The position numbers and the translations under genes are program-made. From JBJXHB01 sp046160725 (GTDB taxonomy: Bacteria; Pseudomonadota; Gammaproteobacteria; Burkholderiales; Burkholderiaceae_C): a stretch of 56,317 nucleotides of DNA. Under the pieces are notes generated by a model that did not search any database, was not told where the DNA came from, and was given only the letters and a program-made list of their open reading frames with translations. The stretch covers positions 1 to 56,317 of the forward strand of contig JBJXHB010000200.1 of assembly GCA_046160725.1 (NCBI GenBank), in the 5' to 3' direction. Shown one piece after another: positions 24,385 to 36,491 of this stretch (position 1 is its first letter; each line of letters starts with the position of its first letter).

Positions 24385-26721
24385 TCAGGGGCGCCCGATG
24401 AAGACGGCGATGCCGGTCTCGCCGCGCGGCGCGTGGGTCACGCCAACGTACAGCGGCCCGATGCCGGTGTCCGCGCCCAGGAACAGGCTCATGCCGGCGC
24501 GCAGCTGGGACAGGCTGATGTCGCCGGGCCTTGCAAACACGTTGCCGCCTTCGACCGTAGCGCCAGCAAACACGCCGCGCGTCAGGGCCGGCGCCCATGG
24601 GAGCCGGTACTGCCAGCCCAGGCGCATCAGCAGCACATCATTGCCGCTGAACTGGTCGGCCTTGTAGCCCGACAGATTGTGAAAGCCGCCCAGCGTGTAG
24701 CGCCCGATCGGCGTCGTGCTGCGCTGATCGGCCGTGGCCAGGCGCAGATGCGCGCTGAATGTGGTGCGGGCCCAGCTGCCGACCACCGTGGCATGTGCTT
24801 CCACCCGGCCGAAACTGCCGCTGAGCGACCCGCTGCGACGGCCCCGGCCGGCATCCGCCTCCAGGCGCCAGCCTCGAGTCGGAAAGTTTGCATAGTCCAG
24901 TTGATCGAACACGACCCGCGCCCGCAACAGATCCTCTGAAAAGACGCCCAGCGTGGACGGGCCGATGAACGCGTCGCTCACAAGCAGCGGCCGCAGCCGG
25001 AATGACTGGCGCTGATACCCCAGGCGCAGCTCACCCAGCTCACCCCAGGGCTGCCCCAGGTCAATGCCCAGCCGCGCCAGGCCGCGCCGGAAGGCAGCCG
25101 TCTCCACACCGGTGTTGCCGTCATAGCGCGTCAGGCGCCGGCGCTCGATGGAGGCATAGGCCGCGATGAACCAGTCGTGCGCCGGCGATCGAGTCCAGGC
25201 CAGCGGGTGATAGAGCTCGGCCGCGGCGGCCGGCACCTCGCCGACCTGTAGGCGACTGCGCCACTCGGTGCCATTCGGCGTCAGCCAGTGTCGGTTGTGG
25301 GCCAGCTTCAAATTGAAGGCGCTGACGCCGCGGAAGTCGGTGCTCAGGTCCAGACCTACGGTGAAGTAGTGCGGTCCCCAGGACTTGTCCTCGAGCTCGA
25401 ACACCAGACCGGTGCCGGCAGCGCTGCTGACCAGCTGGTAGTCGGTCCGCGTGAAGTCACCGCCGGCCGCCAGGCGCTGCGCATCGGCCTCAGCGCGCCG
25501 GACATCAAAAGGCTGACCGGCTTCGCTCTGCAGCAGCATGGCCAGCCGCTCCGGATTGGCCTGCTCCGATCCCTCGATGCGCACGAAGGCCATGCGCGGC
25601 GCGTCCGGCGGCGTGGCACTGCGACGTGCCCGCCAGTCGGCATAGACCGCTGGCGCCACCGACAGCGCCGCGAGCGCATCGCTGTGACCGCGGGCGCCAG
25701 CCATGCCAAGGTCGATCAGGTCGCGGGTCCGCTCGAAGTCTGCCGAGGTCAAACTACCCAGCTGCGGCGCCAGCAGCACATCACGCGGGCCGAGCGATGC
25801 CAGGCTGCGCTGGACGTTCTGCTCGGTCAGGATGTTCACCATCTGGCTGGTGAGACCGACAGCCGATTGCAGTGACGAGCGCGGCGCGAGCGGCGTGCCG
25901 ATGTTCACCACGATCAACAGGTCGGCACCCATCGCGCGTGCCACGTCGACCGGCACGTTGTTGACCAGGCCACCGTCGCCCAGGATGCGCCGGTCGAGCT
26001 CGGTGGGCGCGAACACGCCCGGCACGCTCATGCTGGAGCGCAGGGCCAATGCCAGGTCGCCACGGTCCAGCACGACAGCGGCGCCGGTCTCCATGTCGGT
26101 GGCCACGGCGCGGAACGGGATCGGCAGGTCGTCAAAGCGCTCGATGGCGCGAGCCGGCAGGGTGTAGCGCCGCAGAAGTGTCTCCAGGCCGCGGCTGGAC
26201 ACGGCGCTTTGCGGCAGCCGGATTTCGCCATTGCGCATGCCGAGTTCCAGCAGTGGCGAGACGTCGTAGTCCTGCTCCTTGCGGCGCTGCGAGAGTTCGC
26301 GGCGCTCCACACGCCGGGTGAAGACCTGGTCCCAGTTGACGCGCAGCAACTCTCGTTCGATTTCCGTTGCCGACATGCCAGTGGCGTAGAGGCCGCCGAC
26401 GATGGAGCCCATCGAGGTGCCCGCGATCATGTCGACCGGGATCTGCAGTTGCTCCAGCACTTTCAGTACGCCGACATGGGCCAGACCGCGAGCGCCACCA
26501 CCGGACAGCACCAGGCCTATGCGGGGGCGGGGCTTGGTCGCGACGGGTTGGTCCTGAACTGCAATCAATCCAGGTGACGCCGGGTTTGGGCTGGTCGATG
26601 TGGGCGCTGCGGTGGCCGGCACAGGCCTTTGGGCCCATATGCCCGATGCGGCGGCCAGTGTCAGTGCCGCGACGAGAGCCCGCAGTCGAGCAGCAGGCCC
26701 CGCGGCGACGCGGGCCGTCAT
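24385..26721 (-). CDS. Patatin-like phospholipase fused to POTRA and outer-membrane beta-barrel (PlpD-type, type Vd secretion)
   Basis: A 778-residue outer-membrane protein. The parts are a signal peptide (1-30, ending IWA), a patatin domain (about 66-270) with the oxyanion box GGGARG (74-79), nucleophile Ser103 in GTSMG and the dyad Asp249 in GDGG, a POTRA-like domain (about 395-470), and a 16-stranded-type BamA/TpsB-like barrel to the end. All catalytic residues are present, so it should be an active lipase, either released or surface-held. It overlaps the upstream DUF1631-like gene by four bases, an uncommon pairing. The chain ends FIGRP rather than in a bare aromatic residue. Confidence 0.88.
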   Translation of the reverse strand: MTARVAAGPAARLRALVAALTLAAASGIWAQRPVPATAAPTSTSPNPASPGLIAVQDQPVATKPRPRIGLVLSGGGARGLAHVGVLKVLEQLQIPVDMIAGTSMGSIVGGLYATGMSATEIERELLRVNWDQVFTRRVERRELSQRRKEQDYDVSPLLELGMRNGEIRLPQSAVSSRGLETLLRRYTLPARAIERFDDLPIPFRAVATDMETGAAVVLDRGDLALALRSSMSVPGVFAPTELDRRILGDGGLVNNVPVDVARAMGADLLIVVNIGTPLAPRSSLQSAVGLTSQMVNILTEQNVQRSLASLGPRDVLLAPQLGSLTSADFERTRDLIDLGMAGARGHSDALAALSVAPAVYADWRARRSATPPDAPRMAFVRIEGSEQANPERLAMLLQSEAGQPFDVRRAEADAQRLAAGGDFTRTDYQLVSSAAGTGLVFELEDKSWGPHYFTVGLDLSTDFRGVSAFNLKLAHNRHWLTPNGTEWRSRLQVGEVPAAAAELYHPLAWTRSPAHDWFIAAYASIERRRLTRYDGNTGVETAAFRRGLARLGIDLGQPWGELGELRLGYQRQSFRLRPLLVSDAFIGPSTLGVFSEDLLRARVVFDQLDYANFPTRGWRLEADAGRGRRSGSLSGSFGRVEAHATVVGSWARTTFSAHLRLATADQRSTTPIGRYTLGGFHNLSGYKADQFSGNDVLLMRLGWQYRLPWAPALTRGVFAGATVEGGNVFARPGDISLSQLRAGMSLFLGADTGIGPLYVGVTHAPRGETGIAVFIGRP

Positions 26722-28292
26722 GTACCGGGTGGCGTGGACAGCGCGCGCAGCACACGGGCTGCCGCTGCGCGGACCAGCGAGCGGGGCTTCAGTGGCCCGG
26801 CCAGGCCTTCAGTGGCCAGCGTGTCCAGGGCAGCCCGGCGCAGCGCCAGCAAGCGACTGGCCCGGACGTCCAGCAGCAGCCAGGTGTGGCGTCGCGGGCC
26901 TCGCCACAGCAACTGAAGCTGTCGCCAGTCACCCTGCACATACGCGCGCAGCCAGCCGCCGACCGGGCAGTCGCTGACGACGGCGGGCGGCTCGGCATCG
27001 GCCGCGAGCAGCCCCGCCGGGACGGTGTCCAGAGTGCCGATGTCCAGCGTTTGTGTCGACGCTGTCGTATCGCCGGCGTCCCTGCCGTCGCGCTCAGCCA
27101 GCTCGGCGATCTGGTCCTCGGCGGCAGCCAATGTGCGGTCGAGCAGATTGCGCTCAAAGGCCGCCAGGCGCGAATGTGCCCATTCGAATCGGGCCACATC
27201 CGCAGCGGCGTCACCGACCAGATCGTCCACCAGGCCGCGTGCGAACTGTCGCGTCCGGTCCAGATGCTGCCGAGGCGCCGTGTCCAGCAGGAAGGCCAGC
27301 GCATCGACGAAGCGCCAGACCGCGTGCTCGTAACTGTCCAGCAGCGTCGGCTCGCGCAACGCGGCGCGCATCACGGTCGGATGCAGCCGCAGCAGCAGCG
27401 CCTGGGTCTCGGCCGGCAGGTGCCGGTCCGCCTGCATCGCATCGAACAGGCGGGACAACAGCTCGATCAGCTGCGGGTCGACCGCATCAGCGGAAACACT
27501 GGGCACCGACACGGGCGCGGGCGCCGGCGCGACCAGGGATTCGATAGCAGGCACCGCCGGACCGTCCAATGGCATCGGCATGCTGTCGCGCAGCTCGTGC
27601 AGCCGGCCGGTGTCCTCGGACGAATCGACGGCGGTTCGAGCACCGCCGGCGAACACGATGGTGCGATGACTGGCACGTACGACGCCAGCCTCCTGGAGCC
27701 GTCGTGTGGAAGCGGCATAGCCGTGGCGCAGCGACTCGGCGAGCACCGGGCTGGCCTCGCGCATGAAGGCCGCCTGCAACGGACGGGGCAGCGAGGCGGT
27801 CTGGACCGCCTGCCACAGCGCCTGGACCCAGGCCTCGGGGCGAAATGGATTGAAGTCCCGCGACACGTACATGTCACCGGCCAGGCTGGACAGGTAGGCC
27901 TGGAATTCGCGCAACTCGAACTCCGCGTGCGAGCGGATCGATTCGATGGTGCGCGACAGCGCAATATCGCCAGCCATCGCGTCGTCGTCCAGCAATGACA
28001 GCTCCAGGCGGGGCGCCTGCATCAACAGCTGCCAGGACTCGGCTGCAGGCGTTGCCGTTGCGGCGGTGGGCGGTTTCACGGCCTCTTCGACGGTCCGACG
28101 CAGGTTGGCCATGGCGGCCTGCACCACGTCGCCGCGCTGAAGGCTCAACGTGCGCGCGGGATCCTGACCGGGTCGCCCTGGCGGCGGATGCGGACTGTTG
28201 CGCCACTCCCGCAAGACGGCGTCGATCGCATGGTCGAAGACCATGGGAGCGCGCAGCAATTCATCGGCGACGAACTCAGCCAGATTGGGCAT
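26718..28292 (-). CDS. DUF1631-family-like protein
   Basis: A 524-residue cytoplasmic protein, mostly helical. The stretch LSLLDDDAMAGDIALSRTIE followed by IRSHAEFELREFQAYLSSLAGD is what I associate with DUF1631 (often misannotated as thymidine phosphorylase). The C-terminal part VGGWLRAYVQGDWRQLQLLWRG looks like a small beta-barrel end. It appears shorter than the roughly 700-residue members I recall, lacking part of the middle. ATG 28292 is the first conserved-looking start. It is coupled to the patatin gene by ATGA. A -10-like TATCAT lies 27 bases upstream. Function unknown. Confidence 0.65.
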   Translation of the reverse strand: MPNLAEFVADELLRAPMVFDHAIDAVLREWRNSPHPPPGRPGQDPARTLSLQRGDVVQAAMANLRRTVEEAVKPPTAATATPAAESWQLLMQAPRLELSLLDDDAMAGDIALSRTIESIRSHAEFELREFQAYLSSLAGDMYVSRDFNPFRPEAWVQALWQAVQTASLPRPLQAAFMREASPVLAESLRHGYAASTRRLQEAGVVRASHRTIVFAGGARTAVDSSEDTGRLHELRDSMPMPLDGPAVPAIESLVAPAPAPVSVPSVSADAVDPQLIELLSRLFDAMQADRHLPAETQALLLRLHPTVMRAALREPTLLDSYEHAVWRFVDALAFLLDTAPRQHLDRTRQFARGLVDDLVGDAAADVARFEWAHSRLAAFERNLLDRTLAAAEDQIAELAERDGRDAGDTTASTQTLDIGTLDTVPAGLLAADAEPPAVVSDCPVGGWLRAYVQGDWRQLQLLWRGPRRHTWLLLDVRASRLLALRRAALDTLATEGLAGPLKPRSLVRAAAARVLRALSTPPGT

Positions 28293-28319
28293 GCGGGGGG
28301 TGCGAAACAACGGCACGGG

Positions 28320-28325
28320 ATGATA
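28320..28325 (-). promoter_or_regulatory. Candidate -10 (TATCAT) for the DUF1631-patatin operon
   Basis: On the minus strand TATCAT (5 of 6 matches to TATAAT) lies 27 bases before the ATG at 28292, just beyond the groEL terminator. The region 17 bases upstream (TTTTCT) is only a weak -35, so this is tentative. Confidence 0.3.
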
Positions 28326-28344
28326 AGGGCGCCGTCCCGCCAAG

Positions 28345-28377
28345 AAAAAGCCCGCGTCCGTCTCCGGTGCGCGGGCT
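28345..28377 (-). terminator. Rho-independent terminator of groESL
   Basis: On the minus strand AGCCCGCG (28377-28370) pairs perfectly with CGCGGGCT (28356-28349) and is followed by a run of T residues (28349-28345). It lies 51 bases after the groEL stop and separates it from the next operon. Confidence 0.8.
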
Positions 28378-28427
28378 TCGGCGGAAAAGCGGGCCAATGC
28401 CCGCTCTTCTCTGGTCGGCAGGCCGAA

Positions 28428-30074
<1,647 letters not shown>

Positions 30075-30199
30075 TTCTTGAATCTCCGGGAATGTTGAAT
30101 CTGGGACGAGGCGGTCATCGCGCCGGCAGACAAGGCGGCATCAGGCACTGGCCTGACGAACTGGCCGGTCTGCCGTCTACGGGCGCGACCGCGGTGCGA

Positions 30200-30490
30200 T
30201 CACTTCTCGATGACAGCGAAGAGGTCTTCCTCGCGCATCACCAGCAGTTCATCGCCATCGACCTTGACGGTTTGGCCGCTGTACTTGCCAAACAGGACAC
30301 GGTCGCCGGCCTTGACGTTGGGAACGACGAAGTCGCCCTTGTCATTGCGCTTGCCGGGACCGACGGCCAAGACTTCGCCTTGGTCCGGCTTCTCGGCGGC
30401 GTTGTCCGGGATCACGATTCCCGAGGCCGTCTTGGTTTCGACTTCGAGGCGCTTGACGACCACGCGGTCGTGCAACGGACGCAGTTTCAT
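30200..30490 (-). CDS. groES: GroES 10-kDa co-chaperonin
   Basis: A 96-residue protein with the complete family pattern: MKLRPLHDRVVVKR at the start, the mobile loop EVETKTASGIVIPDNAAEKP and LAVGPGKR. AAGGAG lies a few bases before the ATG (CAAGGAGATGTCATG). The promoter and CIRCE site are about 100-150 bases upstream, leaving a leader of roughly 120 bases that contains a small hairpin at 30565-30580. Confidence 0.98.
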   Translation of the reverse strand: MKLRPLHDRVVVKRLEVETKTASGIVIPDNAAEKPDQGEVLAVGPGKRNDKGDFVVPNVKAGDRVLFGKYSGQTVKVDGDELLVMREEDLFAVIEK

Positions 30491-30582
30491 GACATCTCCT
30501 TGCTAGTTCAGTGAGAAAGAATGAAGCGCTAAACAATAGTGAGCGCCCATTTACATACTTGTTGACCCGCCTTGGCGGGTTG

Positions 30583-30609
30583 TTAGCACTCAGTGACGTC
30601 GAGTGCTAG
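30583..30609. promoter_or_regulatory. CIRCE operator (HrcA-binding site) of groESL
   Basis: TTAGCACTC (30583-30591), nine bases, then GAGTGCTAG (30601-30609): the CIRCE consensus with one mismatch at the outermost pair. It starts seven bases downstream of the -10 and covers the predicted start site, the classic position for repression by HrcA. The hrcA gene is not in the window. Confidence 0.9.
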
Positions 30610-30616
30610 CAGGCCG

Positions 30617-30645
30617 ATTATAGGGATCGAACGCGACTATTCAAG
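30617..30645 (-). promoter_or_regulatory. groESL promoter, sigma-70 with overlapping sigma-32-like elements
   Basis: On the minus strand TTGAAT (30644-30639), 16 bases, TATAAT (30622-30617). The same bases also fit a heat-shock promoter: CTTGAA, 14 bases, CCCTATAAT. The -35 overlaps the stop codon of yacG (30641-30643). Confidence 0.75.
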
Positions 30646-30862
30646 TGTCGCGGGTCGCGGCCACGTCCGGATCGTCGGCCTCATCGGGTGGCGCTGCGGC
30701 GACCCTGTAGCTCTCGTTGGCCCAGTTGCCCAGGTCGCGTTGACGGCATGCCTCGCTGCAGAATGGGCGCCAAGGGTTCGTCAACTCATACCGGACCCGT
30801 TGCCGACAGGCCGGGCACGGCACCAGCGGCGCTTCGCGCTTCAAGCCCGCATCCTCGGCCAT
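30641..30862 (-). CDS. yacG: YacG, zinc-finger DNA gyrase inhibitor
   Basis: A 73-residue protein. The zinc ligands Cys16, Cys19, Cys35 and Cys39 follow the YacG pattern CPxC...FCSxxC, with NPWRPFCSEACRQRDLG between and after them, and a polar acidic tail. YacG is known to bind GyrB and inhibit gyrase. The start MAEDAGLK is taken at 30862, because the longer frame overlaps zapD and lacks resemblance. It lies 25 bases after zapD, as is common. Its 3' end is shared with the groESL promoter. Confidence 0.88.
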   Translation of the reverse strand: MAEDAGLKREAPLVPCPACRQRVRYELTNPWRPFCSEACRQRDLGNWANESYRVAAAPPDEADDPDVAATRDT

Positions 30863-30887
30863 AGGCAGGGCAAAAGGTGTCTGACCT

Positions 30888-31658
30888 TCAAGCGCAAAGT
30901 GCCAGCTCGAAGCTGGCGTCTTCGCTGGATGGCCGCAGCCGACCATCGGTATCGGTACGCATCAGGCGCACCGATACGAGCAGGCGATGCCCGCTGATCT
31001 CGGGCACCAGGCCACCCTCGCCCGAGATCCGCAGTCGCAGCAACTGGAACCCACGGCCTTGCGGCAACGTCCGCTGGTACTGCCCGCCGGAAGCGGCCAC
31101 CATCTGAGGAACACCGGAGTCCCTGAGCAGCCGCATTAAGACTTGCAGGGCCTGGGCCAGCGGCGCCATGGTCGCCACCCAGCCGGCCAGGTCGCTGCGG
31201 CGTCGTGCCGGATCCAGTTGCTGCCAGGCGTAGTAGGCCGGTAGATCGAACTCGCAGGTGCCGCCGGGAATGCCGATGCGGCTGCGCACGCTCATCAGCC
31301 AGTCGTTGGTGGTCAAGACATGACCGGCCTTGCCCGCCAGTTGGTTCAGCGGGCCATGCGCGGTATCGATCTGGCTCAGCCGCTGCTGCAGCACGGATTG
31401 CTCGACCTGGGCGTTGTCACGCCAGGAATCCAGGATGCCTCGATGACGCTCCAGTTCCTTCAGGACGTCCGATTTCAGGTCCGCACGGGAGGCGACATCC
31501 ATGATCTCGAACAGAGTGACCAACGCGAAATGGTGGTCGACCGGCGCATCACGCACCATCAGCTCGCCGAGGCGCTGAAACAGGTGTTCCAGCCGCAACA
31601 TGGTGCGGATACTCTCGTTGAGCGGGTACTCGTACAGGACCAATCCGATGCCCCTCAT
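30888..31658 (-). CDS. zapD: ZapD, FtsZ-ring stabilising protein
   Basis: A 256-residue cytoplasmic protein. The start LYEYPLNESIRTMLRLEHLFQ and the internal VLTTNDWLMSVRSRIGIPGG are typical of ZapD (formerly DUF1342), which cross-links FtsZ filaments. The ATG at 31658 adds five residues before the usual MILYEYP-like start; a TTG four codons later is an alternative. It sits between coaE and yacG, the standard order in beta- and gammaproteobacteria. Confidence 0.88.
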   Translation of the reverse strand: MRGIGLVLYEYPLNESIRTMLRLEHLFQRLGELMVRDAPVDHHFALVTLFEIMDVASRADLKSDVLKELERHRGILDSWRDNAQVEQSVLQQRLSQIDTAHGPLNQLAGKAGHVLTTNDWLMSVRSRIGIPGGTCEFDLPAYYAWQQLDPARRRSDLAGWVATMAPLAQALQVLMRLLRDSGVPQMVAASGGQYQRTLPQGRGFQLLRLRISGEGGLVPEISGHRLLVSVRLMRTDTDGRLRPSSEDASFELALCA

Positions 31659-31697
31659 CGCGGCGTCATCTCGCGCCTGCGCAAGCGCCGAATTGTT

Positions 31698-32327
31698 TCA
31701 CAGGGTCGCTTCGGGTTCGCCGATCCAGAGCCGCCACAGCGCGACGACCGCTTCATCCAGCTCGGCCAACGACAGGCCCTCGTTGAAGAGGACGGCGTCC
31801 GCGATGCCGCGGCGCGACGATCGGGTGGCCTGCTGGGCGATCACCGAGCGCACCTGGGTCGGCTCCCAGCCCGAGCGCGCCACAACGCGCCGGACCTGGG
31901 TGTCTTCGGAACAGTCGACGACCAGGATGCGATCACACCGCTGGCGCCACACGCTGGTCGCGCCCAGAAGCGGTACATCGAACACGACCCACCCGGGCGC
32001 CGAGGCGGCAAGCCGTTGTGCCTCAACACCGATCATCGGATGTAGAACCGACTCAAGACGGGCCCTGGCTCCCGAGTCGGCGAAAGCGATCTCTCGCATG
32101 CGGGCCCTGTCCAGGCCACCCAGCGGGTCCGCAATGGCATCTCCGAACAGTTGGCGCAGACGCGGCATCGCGGCGCCACCGGGCAAGGTCAGCTCGCGAG
32201 CGATGAGATCGGTATCGACCAGCGCGGCTCCAAGGCGAACAAGGGCCTGCGCGACCGTGCTCTTGCCACTGCCGATGCCGCCCGTCAGCCCGACGCTTCT
32301 GACCGGTGTCAGGCCCACCCCATCCAT
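31698..32327 (-). CDS. coaE: Dephospho-CoA kinase
   Basis: A 209-residue kinase for the last step of coenzyme A synthesis (phosphorylation of the ribose 3'-OH of dephospho-CoA). The P-loop GGIGSGKST is at residues 16-24, followed by VDTDLIAREL, the substrate-binding DTD motif. VVFDVPLLGAT and the lid region with SRRGIAD are also seen. The ATG at 32327 lies inside the last codons of pilD (19-bp overlap), so the two are probably coupled. Confidence 0.92.
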   Translation of the reverse strand: MDGVGLTPVRSVGLTGGIGSGKSTVAQALVRLGAALVDTDLIARELTLPGGAAMPRLRQLFGDAIADPLGGLDRARMREIAFADSGARARLESVLHPMIGVEAQRLAASAPGWVVFDVPLLGATSVWRQRCDRILVVDCSEDTQVRRVVARSGWEPTQVRSVIAQQATRSSRRGIADAVLFNEGLSLAELDEAVVALWRLWIGEPEATL

Positions 32328-33235
32328 CTCAGCACGACGGCATTGCCCAGCAGCAAGATCACGATACCGGCGCCAGCCAGGAAGGGGCCGAAGGGAACAT
32401 ATCGGCCCTCGCGCAGCGATCCCGTGACCTTCATGCCGATGCCGACCAGGGCACCCAAGACAGAAGCCGCCAGGATCACGGGCAACAAGGCCTGCCAGCC
32501 CAACCAGGCGCCGAGCGCGGCCAGCAGCTTGAAGTCGCCGTGCCCCATGCCCTCCTTGCCCGTGGCCAACTTGAACAGCCAATAGACCGACCACAGCGAC
32601 AGGTACCCGGCGACAGCGCCCCAAATCGAGTCGGCCAACGCAACGCCTGCGCCCAGCGCTGCGCCGGCGAGTCCCGCCCAAAGCAGCGGCAAGGTGATGT
32701 CGTCCGGAAGCACCGTCGTGTCCCAGTCGATCAGCGACAGGGCCAAAAGCGCGCCCACCAGGCCGCAATACCAGAGCGCCATCGGCGTGGGGCCGAAGCG
32801 CCAGCCTACAGCCGCGAACAGCACGGCAGTCGCGACTTCGACGACCGGGTATCGGACGGATATCGATTGGGCGCAGCAGGCGCACCGCCCACGAAGAACC
32901 AGCCAGCTGATGAACGGGACGTTCTGGTGCCAACGAATCGCCTGACCACAACTAGGGCAGCGTGATGCCGGTCGGGACAGGCCCAACGGGGACAGGGCAT
33001 CCAGCTGCGTTTGCAGCGACACGGCGACCTGCCGCGTGGCTTCGGGCATGGCCTGTCCCAGAACCCGATGATGCGACTCCTCGTCACCCAACTGCGTGGC
33101 GACATCGGACCACCACTGCCGCTCCAGCATGAGGGGGAAGCGATGTGCAACCACATTCAGGAAGCTGCCAACCAGCAGGCCCAGCACGGCCAGCGCCGGC
33201 ACCGACAGCAACCATTCCATCGGCAGCGCCGGCAT
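32309..33235 (-). CDS. pilD: Type IV prepilin peptidase / N-methyltransferase PilD
   Basis: A 308-residue polytopic membrane aspartyl protease that cleaves prepilin leaders and N-methylates the new end. The N-terminal cytoplasmic domain carries the zinc-binding cysteines Cys93-Cys96 and Cys118-Cys121. The catalytic aspartates are in IDWDTTVLPD (Asp172 region) and GHGD (Asp234). About eight hydrophobic segments follow. It lies three bases after pilC, in the block pilB-pilC-pilD-coaE. Confidence 0.93.
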   Translation of the reverse strand: MPALPMEWLLSVPALAVLGLLVGSFLNVVAHRFPLMLERQWWSDVATQLGDEESHHRVLGQAMPEATRQVAVSLQTQLDALSPLGLSRPASRCPSCGQAIRWHQNVPFISWLVLRGRCACCAQSISVRYPVVEVATAVLFAAVGWRFGPTPMALWYCGLVGALLALSLIDWDTTVLPDDITLPLLWAGLAGAALGAGVALADSIWGAVAGYLSLWSVYWLFKLATGKEGMGHGDFKLLAALGAWLGWQALLPVILAASVLGALVGIGMKVTGSLREGRYVPFGPFLAGAGIVILLLGNAVVLRWMGWA

Positions 33236-33238
33236 GTC

Positions 33239-34468
33239 CTAGACGACCGAACCCAGCTTGAAGATCGGCAGGTACATGGAAACGACGATGCCACCGATCA
33301 AGGTGCCGAGGATGACGATAATGAAGGGCTCCATCAGGCTGGACAGGCCTTTGACCATGTCATCGACTTCCTCCTCATAGAACTCCGCTGCCTTGGCCAG
33401 CATGTGGTCCAGGGAGCCGGACTCCTCGCCGATCGCCGCCATCTGCAGGACCATGTTGGGGAATACGCCGGTGGCCTGCATGGCTGTCGTCAATGCGGAC
33501 CCGCTGGAGACGTCCTTCTGGATCTTCTCGGTCGCCTCGACGTAGACCGCGTTGCCTGAAGCGCCGCCGACGGAGTCCAGTGCCTCAACCAGCGGCACGC
33601 CGGCGGCGAACATGGTCGACAGCGTCCGAGTCCAGCGCGCAACAACCGACTTGTCGATCAGCTGTCCGAAGACCGGAATCTTCAGAAGCAGGCGGTCCAT
33701 GGCCATCTGCATCTTCTCCGACCGCCGCCATGACTGCATGAACATATAGCCGCCACCAACCCCCACGATCAGCATAAGCCACCAGTAGCTGACAAAGAAC
33801 TCGGACATGGCGATCACCGCGAGCGTCGGTGCCGGCAGGTCCGCTCCAAAGGAGGAGAAGACGTCCTTGAAGGCCGGAATCACGAAGATCATGATCACGG
33901 CCAGGACCACGAAAGCGACGACGATGACGGCCACTGGGTACATCAACGCTGACTTGATCTTGGATTTGATCGCCAGCGTCTTCTCCTGATAGAGCGCCAA
34001 GCGGTCCAGCAGCTGCTCCAGGATGCCGCCCGCCTCGCCGGCTTCGACCAGATTGCAGTAGAGCGCATCGAAATACATCGGATGCTTGCGGAACGCAGCT
34101 GACAGGCTCGTGCCGGTCTCGACATCGGAACGGATATCGCCCAGCAACCGGGTCAACTTGGGGTTGGTACTGCCGCGTCCGACGATGTCGAAGGCCTGCA
34201 GCAGCGGCACGCCGGCCTTCATCATGGTCGCCAACTGGCGCGTGAAGACAGCCACGTCCTTTAGCTTGATCGACCGGCCGCCGCTGGTGCGGCGCTTCTT
34301 GACCTTGGTCAGCAGGATGCCTTGGCGCCGCAGCGTGGCGCTAACGGCTGCCTCGCCACCGGCGCGAATCTCGCCGCGGACGACCTTGCCGTTCTTGTCG
34401 CGACCCTCCCACTCGTAGACCTGCTCCTTGACGTCCTTGGTGGTGCGGGTTGCCGCTGCTGTTGCCAT
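33239..34468 (-). CDS. pilC: Type IV pilus inner-membrane platform protein PilC
   Basis: A 409-residue GspF-family protein with two homologous cytoplasmic domains separated by membrane segments. The stretches DVAVFTRQLATMMKAGVPLLQ and SVVARWTRTLSTMFAAGVPL are the paired repeats, and the C-terminal GTLIGGIVVSMYLPIFKLGSVV is the usual last helix. It should be the base through which PilB extends the pilus. It lies between pilB (58 bases upstream) and pilD. Confidence 0.94.
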   Translation of the reverse strand: MATAAATRTTKDVKEQVYEWEGRDKNGKVVRGEIRAGGEAAVSATLRRQGILLTKVKKRRTSGGRSIKLKDVAVFTRQLATMMKAGVPLLQAFDIVGRGSTNPKLTRLLGDIRSDVETGTSLSAAFRKHPMYFDALYCNLVEAGEAGGILEQLLDRLALYQEKTLAIKSKIKSALMYPVAVIVVAFVVLAVIMIFVIPAFKDVFSSFGADLPAPTLAVIAMSEFFVSYWWLMLIVGVGGGYMFMQSWRRSEKMQMAMDRLLLKIPVFGQLIDKSVVARWTRTLSTMFAAGVPLVEALDSVGGASGNAVYVEATEKIQKDVSSGSALTTAMQATGVFPNMVLQMAAIGEESGSLDHMLAKAAEFYEEEVDDMVKGLSSLMEPFIIVILGTLIGGIVVSMYLPIFKLGSVV

Positions 34469-34526
34469 GAAACCTCCGGCCGTGCGGCCTCAATGCGAAC
34501 AGCGCATCCGCGGCGCTGCCGTTGGA

Positions 34527-36251
<1,725 letters not shown>

Positions 36252-36373
36252 GTGATGGGATGCAGGGTGAGGGTGCGGATCATCCCTGAACTGCGCCCCT
36301 GCTGTAAACCCGAGAATCACCCCGGACGGCACGCCTGTTCACCAATGGAAACGGATGCAGCGTCGAGGAATCC

Positions 36374-36450
36374 TGGTCGGGGTGAGAGGATTCGAACCTC
36401 CGGCCTCTACGTCCCGAACGTAGCGCTCTACCAGGCTAAGCTACACCCCG
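36374..36450 (-). tRNA. tRNA-Pro(CGG)
   Basis: On the minus strand the acceptor arms CGGGGTG and CACCCCG pair perfectly, followed by discriminator A and an encoded CCA (36374-36376). The anticodon stem CTACG/CGTAG encloses TTCGGGA, giving anticodon CGG. The T loop is GGTTCGAATCC. No integrase or duplicated tRNA end is seen beside it. Confidence 0.97.
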
Positions 36451-36491
36451 ATGGGCCACCGGCCAAATACCGGCGGTGAGATCTGTCAGGC

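Noticed and set aside
30491..30582. RNA thermometer or riboswitch in the groES leader
   Set aside because: Only one small hairpin (30565-30580) is seen, and it does not pair with the Shine-Dalgarno; promoter and CIRCE control explain regulation better.
36374..36450. tRNA-Pro as an integration site for a mobile element
   Set aside because: No integrase, no duplicated tRNA 3' end and no foreign-looking genes nearby; pilB and ispB are normal neighbours.
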